A stretch of DNA of 64,000 nt, from contig OX637334.1 in assembly GCA_951799405.1 (NCBI GenBank), forward strand, positions 3,224,001 through 3,288,000. The letters run 5' to 3'. A program made the position numbers and the translations under genes. The stretch comes from Agapetus fuscipes (taxonomy: Eukaryota > Arthropoda > Insecta > Trichoptera > Glossosomatidae). The notes beneath the pieces were generated by a model that was not told the origin of the DNA, did not search any database, and saw only the letters and a program-made list of their open reading frames with translations. This document shows positions 10,701-19,659 of this stretch, piece by piece (position 1 is the stretch's first letter; each line of letters starts with the position of its first letter).

Positions 10701-11035
10701 ATGGGGTTACAGAATTCATTATTAACTATATGATTAATTTTTAGGCTATTGGCCTCAGATTGCTCTAAGAACCCTTCATACTTTGCTATTAAATTCACCA
10801 GGACCTCTTCCTGGTGTAGCATTGTTCTATGTAGGTCCTCATCATTGGCCAAAGCATCTACATTATGGTTATACAATTCATTAAATTTTGTTATTATTTC
10901 TCTGATTTGACATAGTTTTGATTTTACTAGTGAGATTTCTAAATTTTCCTTTAAAATATATTGTTCATAGGTAGCTAATCTAGCTGACAATGTCCTCGTC
11001 CAATTTGACAGTCTAGTCGTCATTTTGAAACACAA
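7670..11035 (-). CDS. BEL/Pao gag-protease-RT-RNase H polyprotein
   Basis: Open frame of 1121 codons with no internal stop. Residues 1-300 form a gag region of DUF1759 type. Cysteine/histidine knuckles follow at 311-323, 344-357 (CX2CX4HX4C) and 363-375. A retropepsin-like DUF1758 region has active-site residues Asp418-Asn-Gly-Ser, where DSG or DTG is usual. The linker at 500-620 is GC-rich and carries an 8-residue tandem duplication (MQATFVSS, 555-570). RT spans about 690-900, with catalytic Asp766 (TADVEKMYRQ) and YMDD at 841-844. RNase H-like residues include GFADAS (Asp1013), Glu1058 and WTDSS (Asp1088). The last roughly 22 residues are out-of-frame integrase sequence left by a deletion. 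The start near 11035 follows the repeat leader; MTT at residue 5 is an alternative. It would make a cytoplasmic virus-like particle and reverse transcribe its RNA. Confidence 0.92.
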   Translation of the reverse strand: MCFKMTTRLSNWTRTLSARLATYEQYILKENLEISLVKSKLCQIREIITKFNELYNHNVDALANDEDLHRTMLHQEEVLVNLIAKYEGFLEQSEANSLKINHIVNNEFCNPMNLPKLSIPIFDGKYDNWVTFRDLFLALIDNNANISNIEKFMYLKNSLSPQVQSILEQLEVSGKNYPLAYSILEARYNNKEILIKTHLDNIHSIKFNVRRFNEIHNFTNTISSNLNALNSLGVDTSNWDELLIYQFLKQLDPPSISDWKSHKDYKSVIDFLAFLKKKASHLEMYNQYTLEPTNSRPATKKALLTIEGVKCPICKGPHYIHTCSQFIQLNVSQRRDSAKSNRLCFNCLRIGHQAYKCRSSSKCKKCQSNHHTLLHTIDHKIALAAFSNSNNVQAMLTTVSVHLYDSDGSSRAVRAVLDNGSQANFLTRELADSLKLPKSTLKMPIEGIQQQTSYSSEAVTATIASRLSGFKTECSFLVVETITTNLPQTSFRCEAPVPLRDLADPQFAKAGAVSMLLGADVFWRILRCSRTSLSRGGLRFYPSHLGWLATGLAPMQATFVSSMQATFVSSMLTAASGGSRRTSGSSRGASTGLHGLVEAFWKCETIENTKHQSLEEKAMEDLFVQTTTRSPQGRFQTRIGLKSDPGVLGDSLARASKCLISLESKLNRNPQLKARYDDFLSEYLALGHMSLVPPHNTQIAYYFPHHAVIKEHSTTTKLRVVFNGSARTTSGLSLNDILMIGPTVQQDLFDILLRFRTPRWVMTADVEKMYRQIDIQPQDRPLQRILWRDSVTHLPCQYQLNTVTYGTASAPFLATRCVMQLAQTNRDKYPEACQVIESDMYMDDLITGHDDINQLNLIKTQITEIFNSACMSLRKWTTNSALQLQESVSSVNFANHDTYKTLGLTWQPSTDTLIFNLHIECNEANLTKRSILSAIARTFDPLGLLSPITIISKLFMQRLWQESSKWDDELSTPTKTEWCNFVHQFNLAASIHVARHVCGTDHKSSVELHGFADASTRAFGACIYLVTRNELTSEVNSQLFCAKSKVAPLQQISLPRLELNAALLLSKLFKRVSETSNLVITSSTLWTDSSITLAWIASQTFRWTPSRWSMGNYCKKRKAFI
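9323..9370 (-). repeat. 24-bp tandem duplication inside pol linker
   Basis: Two perfect head-to-tail copies of ATCGATGATACGAAGGTAGC plus TTGC. In frame, they duplicate eight residues between protease and RT. Confidence 0.85.
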
Positions 11036-11189
11036 TATACACTAATCACAAATAAATAGATAAATAACACTGGCCTGCCTGTGTGAAGGCCTGCCTGTGT
11101 GAAGGAATCCTCGGTGATCCCGTGACTCGTACTGGGTCTGGCAGCTCGTGCGGCCCGTGCGTGTGATGATCTCAGCTTTGGTCAGCTGA

Positions 11190-12170
11190 TATGGGGGCGC
11201 TTGCCTGCACCAAGCAGCGCTCCGCTGGTCAGAAGGAGAAGCTCCTCCTGCTCGTGGATGATGATGGATGACTCTCGCACTAGGCCATGCGGCCCTTGCG
11301 CAGTCGATGTGGGGCTCAGCTGATGGCAATCAGCTGATGTGGGGGCGTCTGCTTGCACAAAGCAGCGCTCCGCATTCGTCAGAAGGAGAAGCTCCCTCTG
11401 CCCGGCCCGATGATGAAGGATGACTCTCGCACTAGGCCATGCGGCCCTTGCGCAGTCGATGTGGGGCTCAGCTGATGGCAATCAGCTGATGTGGGGGCGC
11501 CTGCTTGCACAAAGCAGCGCTCCGCATTCGTCAGAAGGAGAAGCTCCCTCTGCCCGGCCCGATGATGAAGGATGACTCTCGCACTAGGCCATGCGGCCCT
11601 TGCGCAGTCGATGTGGGCTCAGCTGATGGCAATCAGCTGATGTGGGGGCGCCTGCTTGCACAAAGCAGCGCTCCGCATTCGTCAGAAGGAGAAGCTCCCT
11701 CTGCCCGGCCCGATGATGAAGGATGACTCTCGCACTAGGCCATGCGGCCCTTGCGCAGTCGATGTGGGCTCAGCTGATGGCAATCAGCTGATGTGGGGGC
11801 GCCTGCTTGCACAAAGCAGCGCTCCGCATTCGTCAGAAGGAGAAGCTCCCTCTGCCCGGCCCGATGATGAAGGATGACTCTCGCACTAGGCCATGCGGCC
11901 CTTGCGCAGTCGATGTGGGGCTCAGCTGATGGCAATCAGCTGATGTGGGGGCGCCTGCTTGCACAAAGCAGCGCTCCGCATTCGTCAGAAGGAGAAGCTC
12001 CCTCTGCCCGGCCCGATGATGAAGGATGACTCTCGCACTAGGCCATGCGGCCCTTGCGCAGTCGATGTGGGGCTCAGTTTGCTTCACAAACTGATGTGGG
12101 GGCGCTTGCTTGTACAAAGCAGCGCTCCGCATTCGTCAGAAGGAGTGGTTCCCTCTGCCCGGCCCGCTGA
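11190..12170 (-). repeat. 151-bp tandem array in the BEL leader
   Basis: About seven head-to-tail units of 151-152 bp, anchored by AAAGCAGCGCTCCGC at about 11210, 11361, 11513, 11665, 11816, 11968 and 12118. Inner units are almost identical; the two end units are diverged. Each inner unit holds the inverted repeat CAGCTGATGGCAATCAGCTG and CACTAGGCCATGCGGCCC. In the last unit the hairpin is replaced by CAGTTTGCTTCACAAACTG, a different sequence that still folds, which suggests the stem matters. Confidence 0.9.
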
Positions 12171-12359
12171 TGAATGTGCGCCCGCTGTATGGGGCCACGT
12201 GCTCTCCTCTCCGTCGCGCTGCGTAAAAGTCTGCTTTTTGTGAGCACAAAAGGGTCCTCGGTGGACGCAGATGACTCCAGATGCTAGTTCACTGAATAAT
12301 CCGCTGGTATGGAGCAACAAGGTCGCTCATCCTGCTCGAAGTGACCAAAAATGGTCACG

Positions 12360-12377
12360 ATGCGGCTCGATGGACCA
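12360..12377 (-). promoter_or_regulatory. candidate primer-binding site
   Basis: On the coding strand, four bases after the LTR end, TGGTCCATCGAGCCGCAT begins with TGG as expected for complementarity to a tRNA CCA end. The primer tRNA was not identified. A similar TGGTCACTTCGAGC motif lies just downstream. Confidence 0.4.
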
Positions 12378-12381
12378 AAAA

Positions 12382-12735
12382 TGGTCGGGTTTTGCTCGTG
12401 GACTGTATTTTCGATTTGGACTTTAATTTTGAGGTGATGTGGGGTGTGGAGATGACTTGAAAGATGTAGTTAGTTAAACAATTTAATGGTCCTTTATTCC
12501 ATAAAGATTACAAGGGGTTTTTACAAAGGATTACGTGATTAAATTAGGTGAACAGGTTAAGACAAGTTACCAGTGCGACGCTCGAAGAGAAAAGAGACGG
12601 ATGTTGGGTTTTACACGCCTGAGGCGTCTGTCAGAAATGCAATACCAACCCAACAAAATGTACCAAAGACAAAAAGATTATTATTCTTGGTAGGTATATT
12701 GTTTTAATTAATTTGGACATATTAAATTTGGACCA
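12382..12735 (-). repeat. BEL/Pao 5' LTR
   Basis: 354 bp with TG...CA ends, matching the LTR at 6184-6537 with two substitutions. It should contain the promoter and polyadenylation signals; no strong TATA box was assigned. Confidence 0.93.
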
Positions 12736-12740
12736 GAAGG

Positions 12741-13130
12741 TAACAAATCATTATCTTCATTCCAAGATGACAGCCGTGTCTCTATCTCTTTTAAATTCGT
12801 TAATAAATGAGTGTAAAAACAGTGTAGGCATTGTTCTCCATGGAATAAATAACATTCAATTTGCTTTTATTTCGTTTTTGAGTCCATGAAGCTAGGTGGT
12901 ACTATGTAAAAATAAGTATACTGTAGGGGTCTGGTAGTTCCTTGTATTTTTTACTTTCTCGTTCGGTTGAATAAGTAACGACCCTGCCCCCCATTAACAT
13001 ACATCTCCACAGAATCCGCTCCACGTAACAGAATACTTATTGTCGGAAAAAGCAAGAAAAATAAACTCAAAGTCCCCCTGCACACATTTTGTTTAATTCT
13101 CTCCCCGATAGAAAAGCGTTTACCTGCTCA
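12741..13130. other. unassigned interval
   Basis: AT-rich, no gene or repeat recognised. Confidence 0.4.
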
Positions 13131-13330
13131 GAAGTGAAAAGAAACAGTAGGCTGAATAATTAAGTTGCGGGCTGATGGCTTTGTGGCAGTAGGCGGCTAC
13201 GGTCTCCAGAGGTCTGATGTATTTTAATGAGCTGGTTTTTTATTCGCCTTGAGGAAAAGCATAGCCCACCTACACTAGAACAAGCCGCCACTTCGTTTAT
13301 TATTCATTCTACATTACTGGATATTGTAGG
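13130..13330. other. GC-richer single-copy island
   Basis: Mixed-composition block with ATAATTAAG and TTTAATGAG words and GGCGGC motifs, not matching any repeat here. Candidate noncoding conserved sequence, by composition only. Confidence 0.25.
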
Positions 13331-13526
13331 CACGCGCTCAAGCCCTGACAACATCTTCAGACATTCGGCTTTTCAATCATGATTCATTTTATTTGAAAAA
13401 AATACATTTTTATAAATCAAGTTCTCATTTTTTAACATAAGTGAAAATCTTGAAAGTAAACCATCAATGATGTTTATAAAACGGCGCATTTGACGTGCCC
13501 TTAAAAAAATTAAAAAAAAATTAATT

Positions 13527-13590
13527 AGGCTGATTTATTTGGTGAGCGCTGTTTTTGTGTGTATCACACCTCAAGAGCCCTCTAAAATGC
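13527..13590 (-). repeat. SINE B 3' end fragment
   Basis: GATTTATTTGGTGAGCGCTG and CACACCTCAAGAGCCCTCT match the 3' end of SINE B in reverse orientation. Confidence 0.6.
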
Positions 13591-13605
13591 CCTTCTGTTA
13601 TTGAA

Positions 13606-13990
13606 TCAGCTAATCGATACCTTAAACGAAAAACTGAATAAGTGACATATAAAACTAACATGGGTTTCTCAGATATATGCAACTTTTCCCCAATTTTTTA
13701 GTAAAGAAAACATTTAAAAAGTGCAAAAATCCTGTGGTTTGGAAGTTTTTTATGAGCACTTACTTATTATAAGTTCACTTACTATGAGAAGTTACACGCA
13801 ATAAAAAAAATATCCACGATTTCTCAAATCAGTGAATCAGTACATTTAATCTGTTGCAACTTTGAGATGGCGAAATATGAAATACACAGTACCTGCTTTA
13901 ATCAAGTTAAAATATATGGCAGGTCTTGACAAAACCTGAAAACTGAAAATTTTACTACGTTTCTTCGTTAAAGGAAAAACATGAACTTAT
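13606..13990 (+). repeat. dispersed repeat family E, copy 1
   Basis: Ordered words ATGGGTTTCTCAGATA, TAGTTCACTTACT-like, GAGAAGTTACACGC and ATTTCTCAAATCAGTGAATC recur at 16580, 38400 and 57370. No protein-coding signal. Class unknown, probably a non-autonomous transposon. Confidence 0.55.
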
Positions 13991-14365
13991 TTCCCCTAGA
14001 GTTTCTGTTATGTACATAGATAATATTATACTTTCACATAATGTCATATTAAGGTAGTGTGCAGTATGTATAGATGTAGTTGTAACTTGAGTATGAATAT
14101 TTGAGAGGCTTTTAAATCCGAACTATCTGATAATCCGTCTCCATAATTACTTTACGAGGGTCAGTGACGTCACAGCGCACCCTAATCATTAGTTGTACAA
14201 TATCCATACATATCCTACATACATATATACAAGATAACTTTTCACTGACCACTACAGAAGATGACCGGTTTGTAGTCTTGTGGTAATACTCGCGATTGAT
14301 TTTCGGAGGAGTATTTTTCATAATATATGCTTTTCACTGAGTTGAAAAATTAATGTGCATTTACT

Positions 14366-14533
14366 TAATCGGCAAAAGTTGTGGAGCTTATGTTCATTTG
14401 AGGTTTGGATTTTATTTGTAAGTACACATTCAGCATTTGTAAGCGCGAACTACACTTGTTGGTTTGTGGACATACATCTGAGAGCTTTGAATGAATATAT
14501 CCTTGCAACTTAGATTATAGATTATAGATTACT
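14366..14533 (+). repeat. family A tail repeat, 3' two-thirds
   Basis: Begins in GGCAAAAGTTGTGGAGCTTA and runs to CTTGCAACTTAGATTATAG with an (ATTATAG)n tail. Confidence 0.75.
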
Positions 14534-14577
14534 AAAGATCAATCACCTCAGGTTCATGCAGTCCTACAACAAGTAGA

Positions 14578-14690
14578 GAATTACCGATTTCTACAGCGAC
14601 GTCCAAGCTCGCAGAGGTTTGTTGAGGTATGATTCACACAAAAGCAGCGCTCACCAAATAAATCATCCTAATATTATTATTCCTTGATGA
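14578..14690 (+). repeat. SINE B 3' half
   Basis: CTACAGCGACGTCCAAGCTC, then CAGCGCTCACCAAATAAATC and an ATT-rich tail. Confidence 0.6.
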
Positions 14691-14693
14691 ATA

Positions 14694-14905
14694 AGTTGGT
14701 ATGAGATACTGTAATAAATGGTTCACTTTGACAATGTCAGCCCCTTTTCAAGGAATGTCGGCAAAAGGGTCTGCAGGTTTTATGTTCATTTAAGGTTAGA
14801 GAGTACACATGCATCAGTAGTACGCGCAAACTTACACGTGTCTGTTTGTGGACATGCATTAAATATGACTTTGAATTATTAATATTCCTGGGATTATAGA
14901 TTATG
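14694..14905 (+). repeat. family A tail repeat with internal deletions
   Basis: GTTGGTATGAGATACTGTAA shows a deletion after the head. It ends GATTATAGATTATGG. Confidence 0.65.
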
Positions 14906-15263
14906 GTTAGACTTATATTTGTTGTTGATTACTTTAAATATTTTTATTCTCGTTCCCTTTTGTTCTAAACGTCCCAGTCTTTCTTCCATACTTCTTGCGA
15001 GTAGGTACTGGGTGACCCGGGATCAGAATCCCTTCTCAGCTAATATCCTGCCTATAATAACTTCTATCTAAGGTTGTAGCGACGGTAACAGTTACAGCTC
15101 ATAGCGAGTTTTCTGACCAGATTATTACTGAAGGGTAAGAATCCTGACCAACTACAGGATGATTCAAAACGATGGTGGTGTAGACAAAATAAAATTATGT
15201 GTTCACATTTGAAGCACTAAAAAAGCTGTAGCGTTAAAAATGAAACTTCTTTTATTATAATAT

Positions 15264-15462
15264 AATCTATTGTCTAAGTTGTAAAGATATATTAACATCT
15301 TAATTAATATAAAATGGATGGCCACACGCAGACAAATGTAAGTTTGCATTTACAAATGCTGCATGTGTACTAATAAAATAAACCAAACCTCCTGCCGACC
15401 TTCCCTGAAAAACAGGGAACATTGGCAAAGTGAACCATTTTTTACAGCATAGATTAAACCAT
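15264..15462 (-). repeat. family A tail repeat
   Basis: Reverse copy with TCTAAGTTGTAAAGATATAT at its tail end and GAACCATTTTTTACAGCATA at the head. The central segment is deleted. Confidence 0.65.
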
Positions 15463-15929
15463 GATATCATGCGGATCCAACAATAAATATCCTGTTCAAA
15501 AAGTAAAATCTCAACCAGTGGAGGCTCAACTGGTCTATTTGGAATCCCTATCTTTCATTCACAGATGAAATTCAAAAAGGCTAAAAAATCGCTGTAAATG
15601 CCCATCGAAGATATTTTTATGAAAGTGGAAAGTTAGGAAACAAAAAAGTTCATGTTGTGACGGCCATTGAATCAAGTATTCTCCTTCTTTTTATCGTGTT
15701 TTTGACGTTTGTTCTGGTTCATTTATTTTCTTGTTTGCATGTAGAATATTCTGGAAGTCTAGCATGATGGCAGGGAGGTGAGGAAGTGAGGAGACGCGGG
15801 GAGGGTGGTAGGTTAAGGAGGTCCCTCAGGAGCGGCGGCTTCGGACAAATCAAATTGAGAGACAGAATCTGAGGCAGATATTCATATTGCGGGCCCGACA
15901 ACCAAAGTTACGGACACAACATAGTTATA

Positions 15930-16422
15930 AATACTCAGCTCTACACATAACTAGATAGTTGAGTAAAGTATGTACGCTTGAAATGACTAACTTGAGAGCA
16001 ACGACTGAAAAGGCATTAAATGATAGAGTTCGTAATGATTGGGTGATGAACGAGTGTGGTATAAAAGAGAATATGAGAATTAAAGTACAAAAAAGCACAA
16101 TGAGATGGTTTGGACGTCTTAAAAGAATAGACGATGAACGACTTAAGAAGAAAAGGAACAGAGGAATTGCCAGAAGAAAGCGTGGAAGGGGAAGACCCAG
16201 GAAAGAATGGATAGACCAAATAGATGGGATTGTGAATGGAATCTGTAGAAAAAAAATAAGAGAAGAGTATGTATGAGCAAAGTGGTGAATGTTGAAGTGA
16301 TATGCAAGGACAGAAAAAAGTGGAGACGAATGTGCGGAGGTACTGACCACGCCTACAGAATACTGGAACGGCGGCAAGATACAATACACCACACCCACAG
16401 ATATACAGTGATCATATTTTAG
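15930..16422 (+). pseudogene. RTE-type LINE C-terminal remnant
   Basis: The frame 15959-16276 (105 codons) shows the RTE C-terminal pattern: DRVRN (about 21-25), MRWFGRLKRIDDERL (about 47-61) and a GRGRPRKEWIDQI block (about 75-87). After the stop the sequence resumes in another register with VCMSKVV, CKDRKKWRRMCGG and ERRQDT, ending at a stop at 16420-16422, so a 1-2 base frameshift lies near 16255-16270. Upstream RT and endonuclease are missing, as is usual for 5'-truncated LINEs. Related tails are at 34715, 36175, 49086, 57545 and 62615. Confidence 0.72.
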
Positions 16423-16579
16423 ACGGTTAAAATGGTCCAAATGAGTCTTTTAAAACCCTATGACTTTCAAATACTTTAATATGTAAAAGTGTGAGCAAAC
16501 ATCTCGAAGCTCAAAAAAAATAAAGGACTAACATTTTCATCAAATAAGTTTATTTTCAAACTCCAATAAGAAAAAAAAA

Positions 16580-16890
16580 GCATGGTTTAAGAAAAAGGTA
16601 ACTTTTTTAGGTTGGGGAACATCGGTTTCTCAGATACTTAAATGTACCTTTTTCCTTTTTTCTACAAGAGAAAACACAAAGTGTGAAAATCCTAGTTCAG
16701 AAGTTTTTCTAGAGCACCTTCTTATAATTAGTTCACTTACTATGAGAAGTTACACCCACTGAAAAAGTTTATCTACGATTTATCAAATCAATGAATCAGC
16801 ACTGATTCAATTTTACGTTTAACGTGGCGATATCTTTGCAAATCAGATTAAAGATGTCGTAAAATCTGTATGAGTTATGCGTTTGAATTG
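16580..16890 (+). repeat. dispersed repeat family E, copy 2
   Basis: CGGTTTCTCAGATA, AATTAGTTCACTTACTATGA, GAGAAGTTACACCC and ATCAGCACTGATTCAA in the same order as copy 1. Confidence 0.6.
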
Positions 16891-16999
16891 ATTTGTACGT
16901 GCACTTAACTTGAATGTATGTGCGTACTTAATGCGGTCAATAAATAACCAGCGGATAGCGTAATTAAATTGACTGATGTCGCTTATAATGAACGCGGCT

Positions 17000-17105
17000 A
17001 AGCCTGCAGCCAAGCGTAGAGATAGATATAGCTACGCTTGTACAACGTAGAGCCTAAACAGCTACAATCGTAGACAGACCCAATACAGCTCTACGACTGA
17101 AGGAG
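17000..17105. other. CTACGC/GCGTAG word cluster 1
   Basis: GCGTAG at about 17008, CTACGC at about 17031, and GTAGAG/CTACGA variants to 17095. The stretch is not part of any repeat recognised here. Confidence 0.35.
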
Positions 17106-17204
17106 ACAAAACAGCTTTGTTCATTGTTATTGCACATTTAACAAACTAAAACCGAAATACCATCAAGAAAACAAGCTAAAATTGTTAACACTAACGCCAA
17201 GTGA

Positions 17205-17625
17205 CACCTATTAATTTTTACAGGTAAAAGGGCTGGCTATACGCCAACTACAGTTGAAGTGGTGGTTTCCTATCTCCCGAGGGAGAGGGCTGGTCTTACG
17301 CCAACTACAGTTGAAGTGGTGGTTTCCTATCTCCCGAGGGAGAGGGCTGGTCTTACGCCAACTACAGTTGAAGTGGTGGTTTCCTATCTCCCGAGGGAGA
17401 GGGCTGGTCTTACGCCAACTACAGTTGAAGTGGTGGTTTCCTATCTCCTGAGAGAGCTGATAGTTGTTAAGGTTTAGTAAACCTAGCCGGTATATTTATT
17501 TTGGGTTTGAAATCAACATCAAAACGGGAAACCATTTCTGACACCTTTTGTGGGATTTCAGCCCGAGCTTTGAATGCAAGCTCTCAACAAGAAATGCAAG
17601 CACTCAACCAAATAAGCTATCGACC
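17205..17625 (-). repeat. SINE C with internal 57-bp expansion
   Basis: Reverse copy. The tail side shows TTTTTACAGGTAAAAGGGCT; the head side shows GTCAGAAATGG-type and CATTC..GCTTGCATT words in reverse, ending CTATCGACCG. Between them a 57-bp internal segment is repeated. Confidence 0.7.
17230..17445. repeat. 57-bp tandem repeat within SINE C
   Basis: Four copies of a segment containing CCAACTACAGTTGAAGTGG at about 17246, 17303, 17360 and 17417, exactly 57 bp apart. Because 57 is a multiple of three, all frames stay open and give spurious repetitive proteins. Confidence 0.88.
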
Positions 17626-17897
17626 GTCTTTGATTATTTTTCTTCCTCTTTTTCAACGGCTCTACAGCCCATATATCTCTCCTTGGCCTTCGTTATTCTC
17701 AGCCTTCATCCGTCTCTGTCCTCGGCTGCGATTGGCTATGATAAAATCTGCATAAAGGCTACCGGGAAAATCTTCTAAGATATAAAATTAAACGGATGTA
17801 TGTATTCTTGTACTGTATTGCGATAAAACTTACATGAGTTATTGTGAACCCGCTAATTTAGGCTTTTGTATAAGAAAAAACTGGAGCAATAAAGGGA

Positions 17898-18160
17898 ATC
17901 TATAATCTATAATCTATAATCTAAGTTGCAAGCATATATTCATTTAAAGCTCTCAGATGTATGCCCACAAACAAACACGTGTAGTTCGCGCTTACAAATG
18001 CTGAATGTGTACTTACAAATAAAATCCAAACTCAAATGAACATAAGCCCTGCAACTCCTGCCGACATTCCCTGAAACAGGGGTGACATTGGCAAAGTGAA
18101 CCATTTTTTACAGTATGGGTGGTCAGCCTCATACCAACCTATAAGTCAAGGAATACGAGT
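17898..18160 (-). repeat. family A tail repeat, full length
   Basis: Starts with (AATCTAT)n, contains AAGCTCTCAGATGTATGCCC, and ends ACCAACCTATAAGTCAAGGA. Directly followed by the RTE 3' end in the same orientation. Confidence 0.85.
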
Positions 18161-18164
18161 AATA

Positions 18165-18325
18165 AATGACATTTAAGTTTACAAAAAAAAAAAAAAAAAA
18201 AAAAAAAACCTTAAAAATAAATCTATACAAAAAAAGTCAAATAAACCAACATTACAAATCAGCATTGCAGATTAGCCGCCACGTCTTCCTGTCCTTGCAT
18301 ACTTCTTTACGAGAACAGAAATATG
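18165..18325 (-). pseudogene. RTE LINE 3' end (3' UTR plus last codons)
   Basis: Reverse strand. Poly(A)-like run at 18181-18208, then AAATCTATACAAAAAAAGTC, then the end of the coding region (CKDRK(T)W-like) at 18265-18320. Closely parallels 49086-49300 and 57545-57770. Confidence 0.65.
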
Positions 18326-18344
18326 CTTAAACTATCTTCACTAT

Positions 18345-18455
18345 ATGACAGGGTTTTTAAGACTAAATGAAGTGTGCAAAGACACAGTAGAGACACATCT
18401 GCAGAGATACTAGTCACCTCAAACAGAATGGCGGTATGATACAGTACGATGAGTA
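18345..18455 (+). pseudogene. RTE LINE C-terminal fragment
   Basis: TGAAGTGTGCAAAGACA and the following bases match the CKDR segment of the RTE end, followed by an AGAATGGCGG-type terminus. Stops and indels throughout. Confidence 0.5.
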
Positions 18456-18499
18456 AGACGAGCCACCACAAGTACAGCTAGTAAGAAATATAAACCTTA

Positions 18500-18740
18500 C
18501 TTCTTTGTCAAATTACATACTTGTTTATAGAGGTTTAGTAAGGTACATTAACGCTTTGTATCCAGTGTCCACCACACGTCCTACTGTATCATTACTCATT
18601 ATTTTATTTGCCAGGCATTATTGTCCCAGCGGAGCAGAACAAATCAAATTACCGCCAGTAATTATGTCCCTTTTTAATCTGTATTGAATTATTGCCCGCC
18701 AATGATCCGTTCAATGCGGTAACCTACACGTGTGCATCAC
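18500..18740. other. GC-richer single-copy island
   Basis: Non-repetitive block with TTACCGCCAGTAATTATG and TGAATTATTGCCCGCC, homeodomain-like ATTA words beside GC-rich ones. A 60-codon frame has no recognisable domain. Confidence 0.3.
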
Positions 18741-19655
18741 ACATCATACAGGTCTGCGTGCGTGGATGCGAGGGTAATTGGAAAACAATATTTCATCATG
18801 GCGAAACTGTAAAATAATGCCACCGCGAAAAATTTGTGTTTGGTGAAATAAATAACTGGCCCTGTTGAAACGTGATTCAATCTATTTGAAATAAAATCAT
18901 GTTGACAATCAATTGGAGCGTGGCAAAGGCTTTATTTTTAATTTTTAAAAAACCGACTTGTCATCAATATTTAAAAACGTTACAATATTTATAGAGTTTA
19001 TTAAACGTCAAAGACTTTTTTTTAATAAAATGATTCATATTATTAAGTTGTTTTTTAGAAATCAATTTCAAGACTGACTAGTAAGAATTAAGGTATTTTT
19101 TGACATACCTAACAATATTATTCTCAAAAAAGCAGTTTTTTCACTTTGTATTTGCTCTGACAAAATATTGTTATCGGTTTTATTGACAGTCTCACCCTGT
19201 TGGATAGTTTTCAGCTATATGTAGCAGATGATTTCAGTCGGGGTAGACGGTACAATCTTTTTTAACGGAATGGCAACAGAGTTACAGTTACTCTCGTAGA
19301 AAATAATAATATCTAAAGGTGCATTTATCTGAGAAACCCTTATTAGCCATATATGTCACAAACTCAATTAGATTAGATGATCCAACTGAGTAACTATTGA
19401 CCGTCCTGTTGATTTTGAAGCTATTTAAGGTGTTGCTATTTTCGTCCTTTCCAATGCAAATGAACAAATGAACAACAGATTTTTAAGGAAACATATTACT
19501 TCAGCATGCAAATGATATTTTTCAAATCCGATTTAACGATTGTTATTATCTCCTCTTTAACACAAACGAGGAGCGACATTTCCTCGAGATTTTTCTCAGA
19601 ATGAAAATCCAAATCCATGCTTTTCTTTGTGGTGTTCTCTCAAAGGTTTTTTCAG
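18740..19655. other. unassigned interval
   Basis: AT-rich. A 30-bp piece of family E in reverse orientation lies at about 19318-19348 (GTGCATTTATCTGAGAAACC). Nothing else recognised. Confidence 0.4.
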
Positions 19656-19659
19656 GGTT

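Larger units (their letters stand above)
11036..12381 (-). other. BEL/Pao 5' leader
   Basis: Untranslated leader between 5' LTR and the polyprotein start, about 1.35 kb. It is markedly GC-rich for this window and mostly occupied by the 151-bp array. Frames of 66-99 codons on both strands here are produced by the repeat and are not genes. Confidence 0.75.
6179..12740 (-). mobile_element. BEL/Pao LTR retrotransposon, integrase-deleted
   Basis: Complete LTR-to-LTR insertion on the minus strand: 354-bp LTRs at 6184-6537 (3') and 12382-12735 (5'), with 5-bp target duplications GAAGG at 6179-6183 and 12736-12740. Order along the element: 5' LTR, primer-site candidate, 151-bp repeat leader, an open frame for gag, protease, RT and RNase H, an integrase remnant in another frame, about 630 bp of 3' region, 3' LTR. 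The LTRs differ at two positions, so insertion is recent. Most of the integrase is missing, so mobilisation would need an intact relative in trans. Family assignment rests on the gag (DUF1759-like), DUF1758-type protease and DUF5641-type C terminus. Confidence 0.93.

Noticed and set aside
11042..12320. Series of similar 66-99 codon frames on both strands
   Set aside because: All are produced by the 151-bp tandem array in the BEL leader; the same peptide recurs at the repeat spacing and has no domain.
15925..16440. 171- and 122-codon minus-strand frames
   Set aside because: Antisense of the RTE remnant; the plus strand carries the recognisable motifs.
17230..17445. CRISPR-like array
   Set aside because: Units are contiguous with no unique spacers, and the copy sits inside a eukaryotic SINE.
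17254..17477. Two overlapping repetitive peptides
   Set aside because: Caused by the 57-bp expansion in a SINE.
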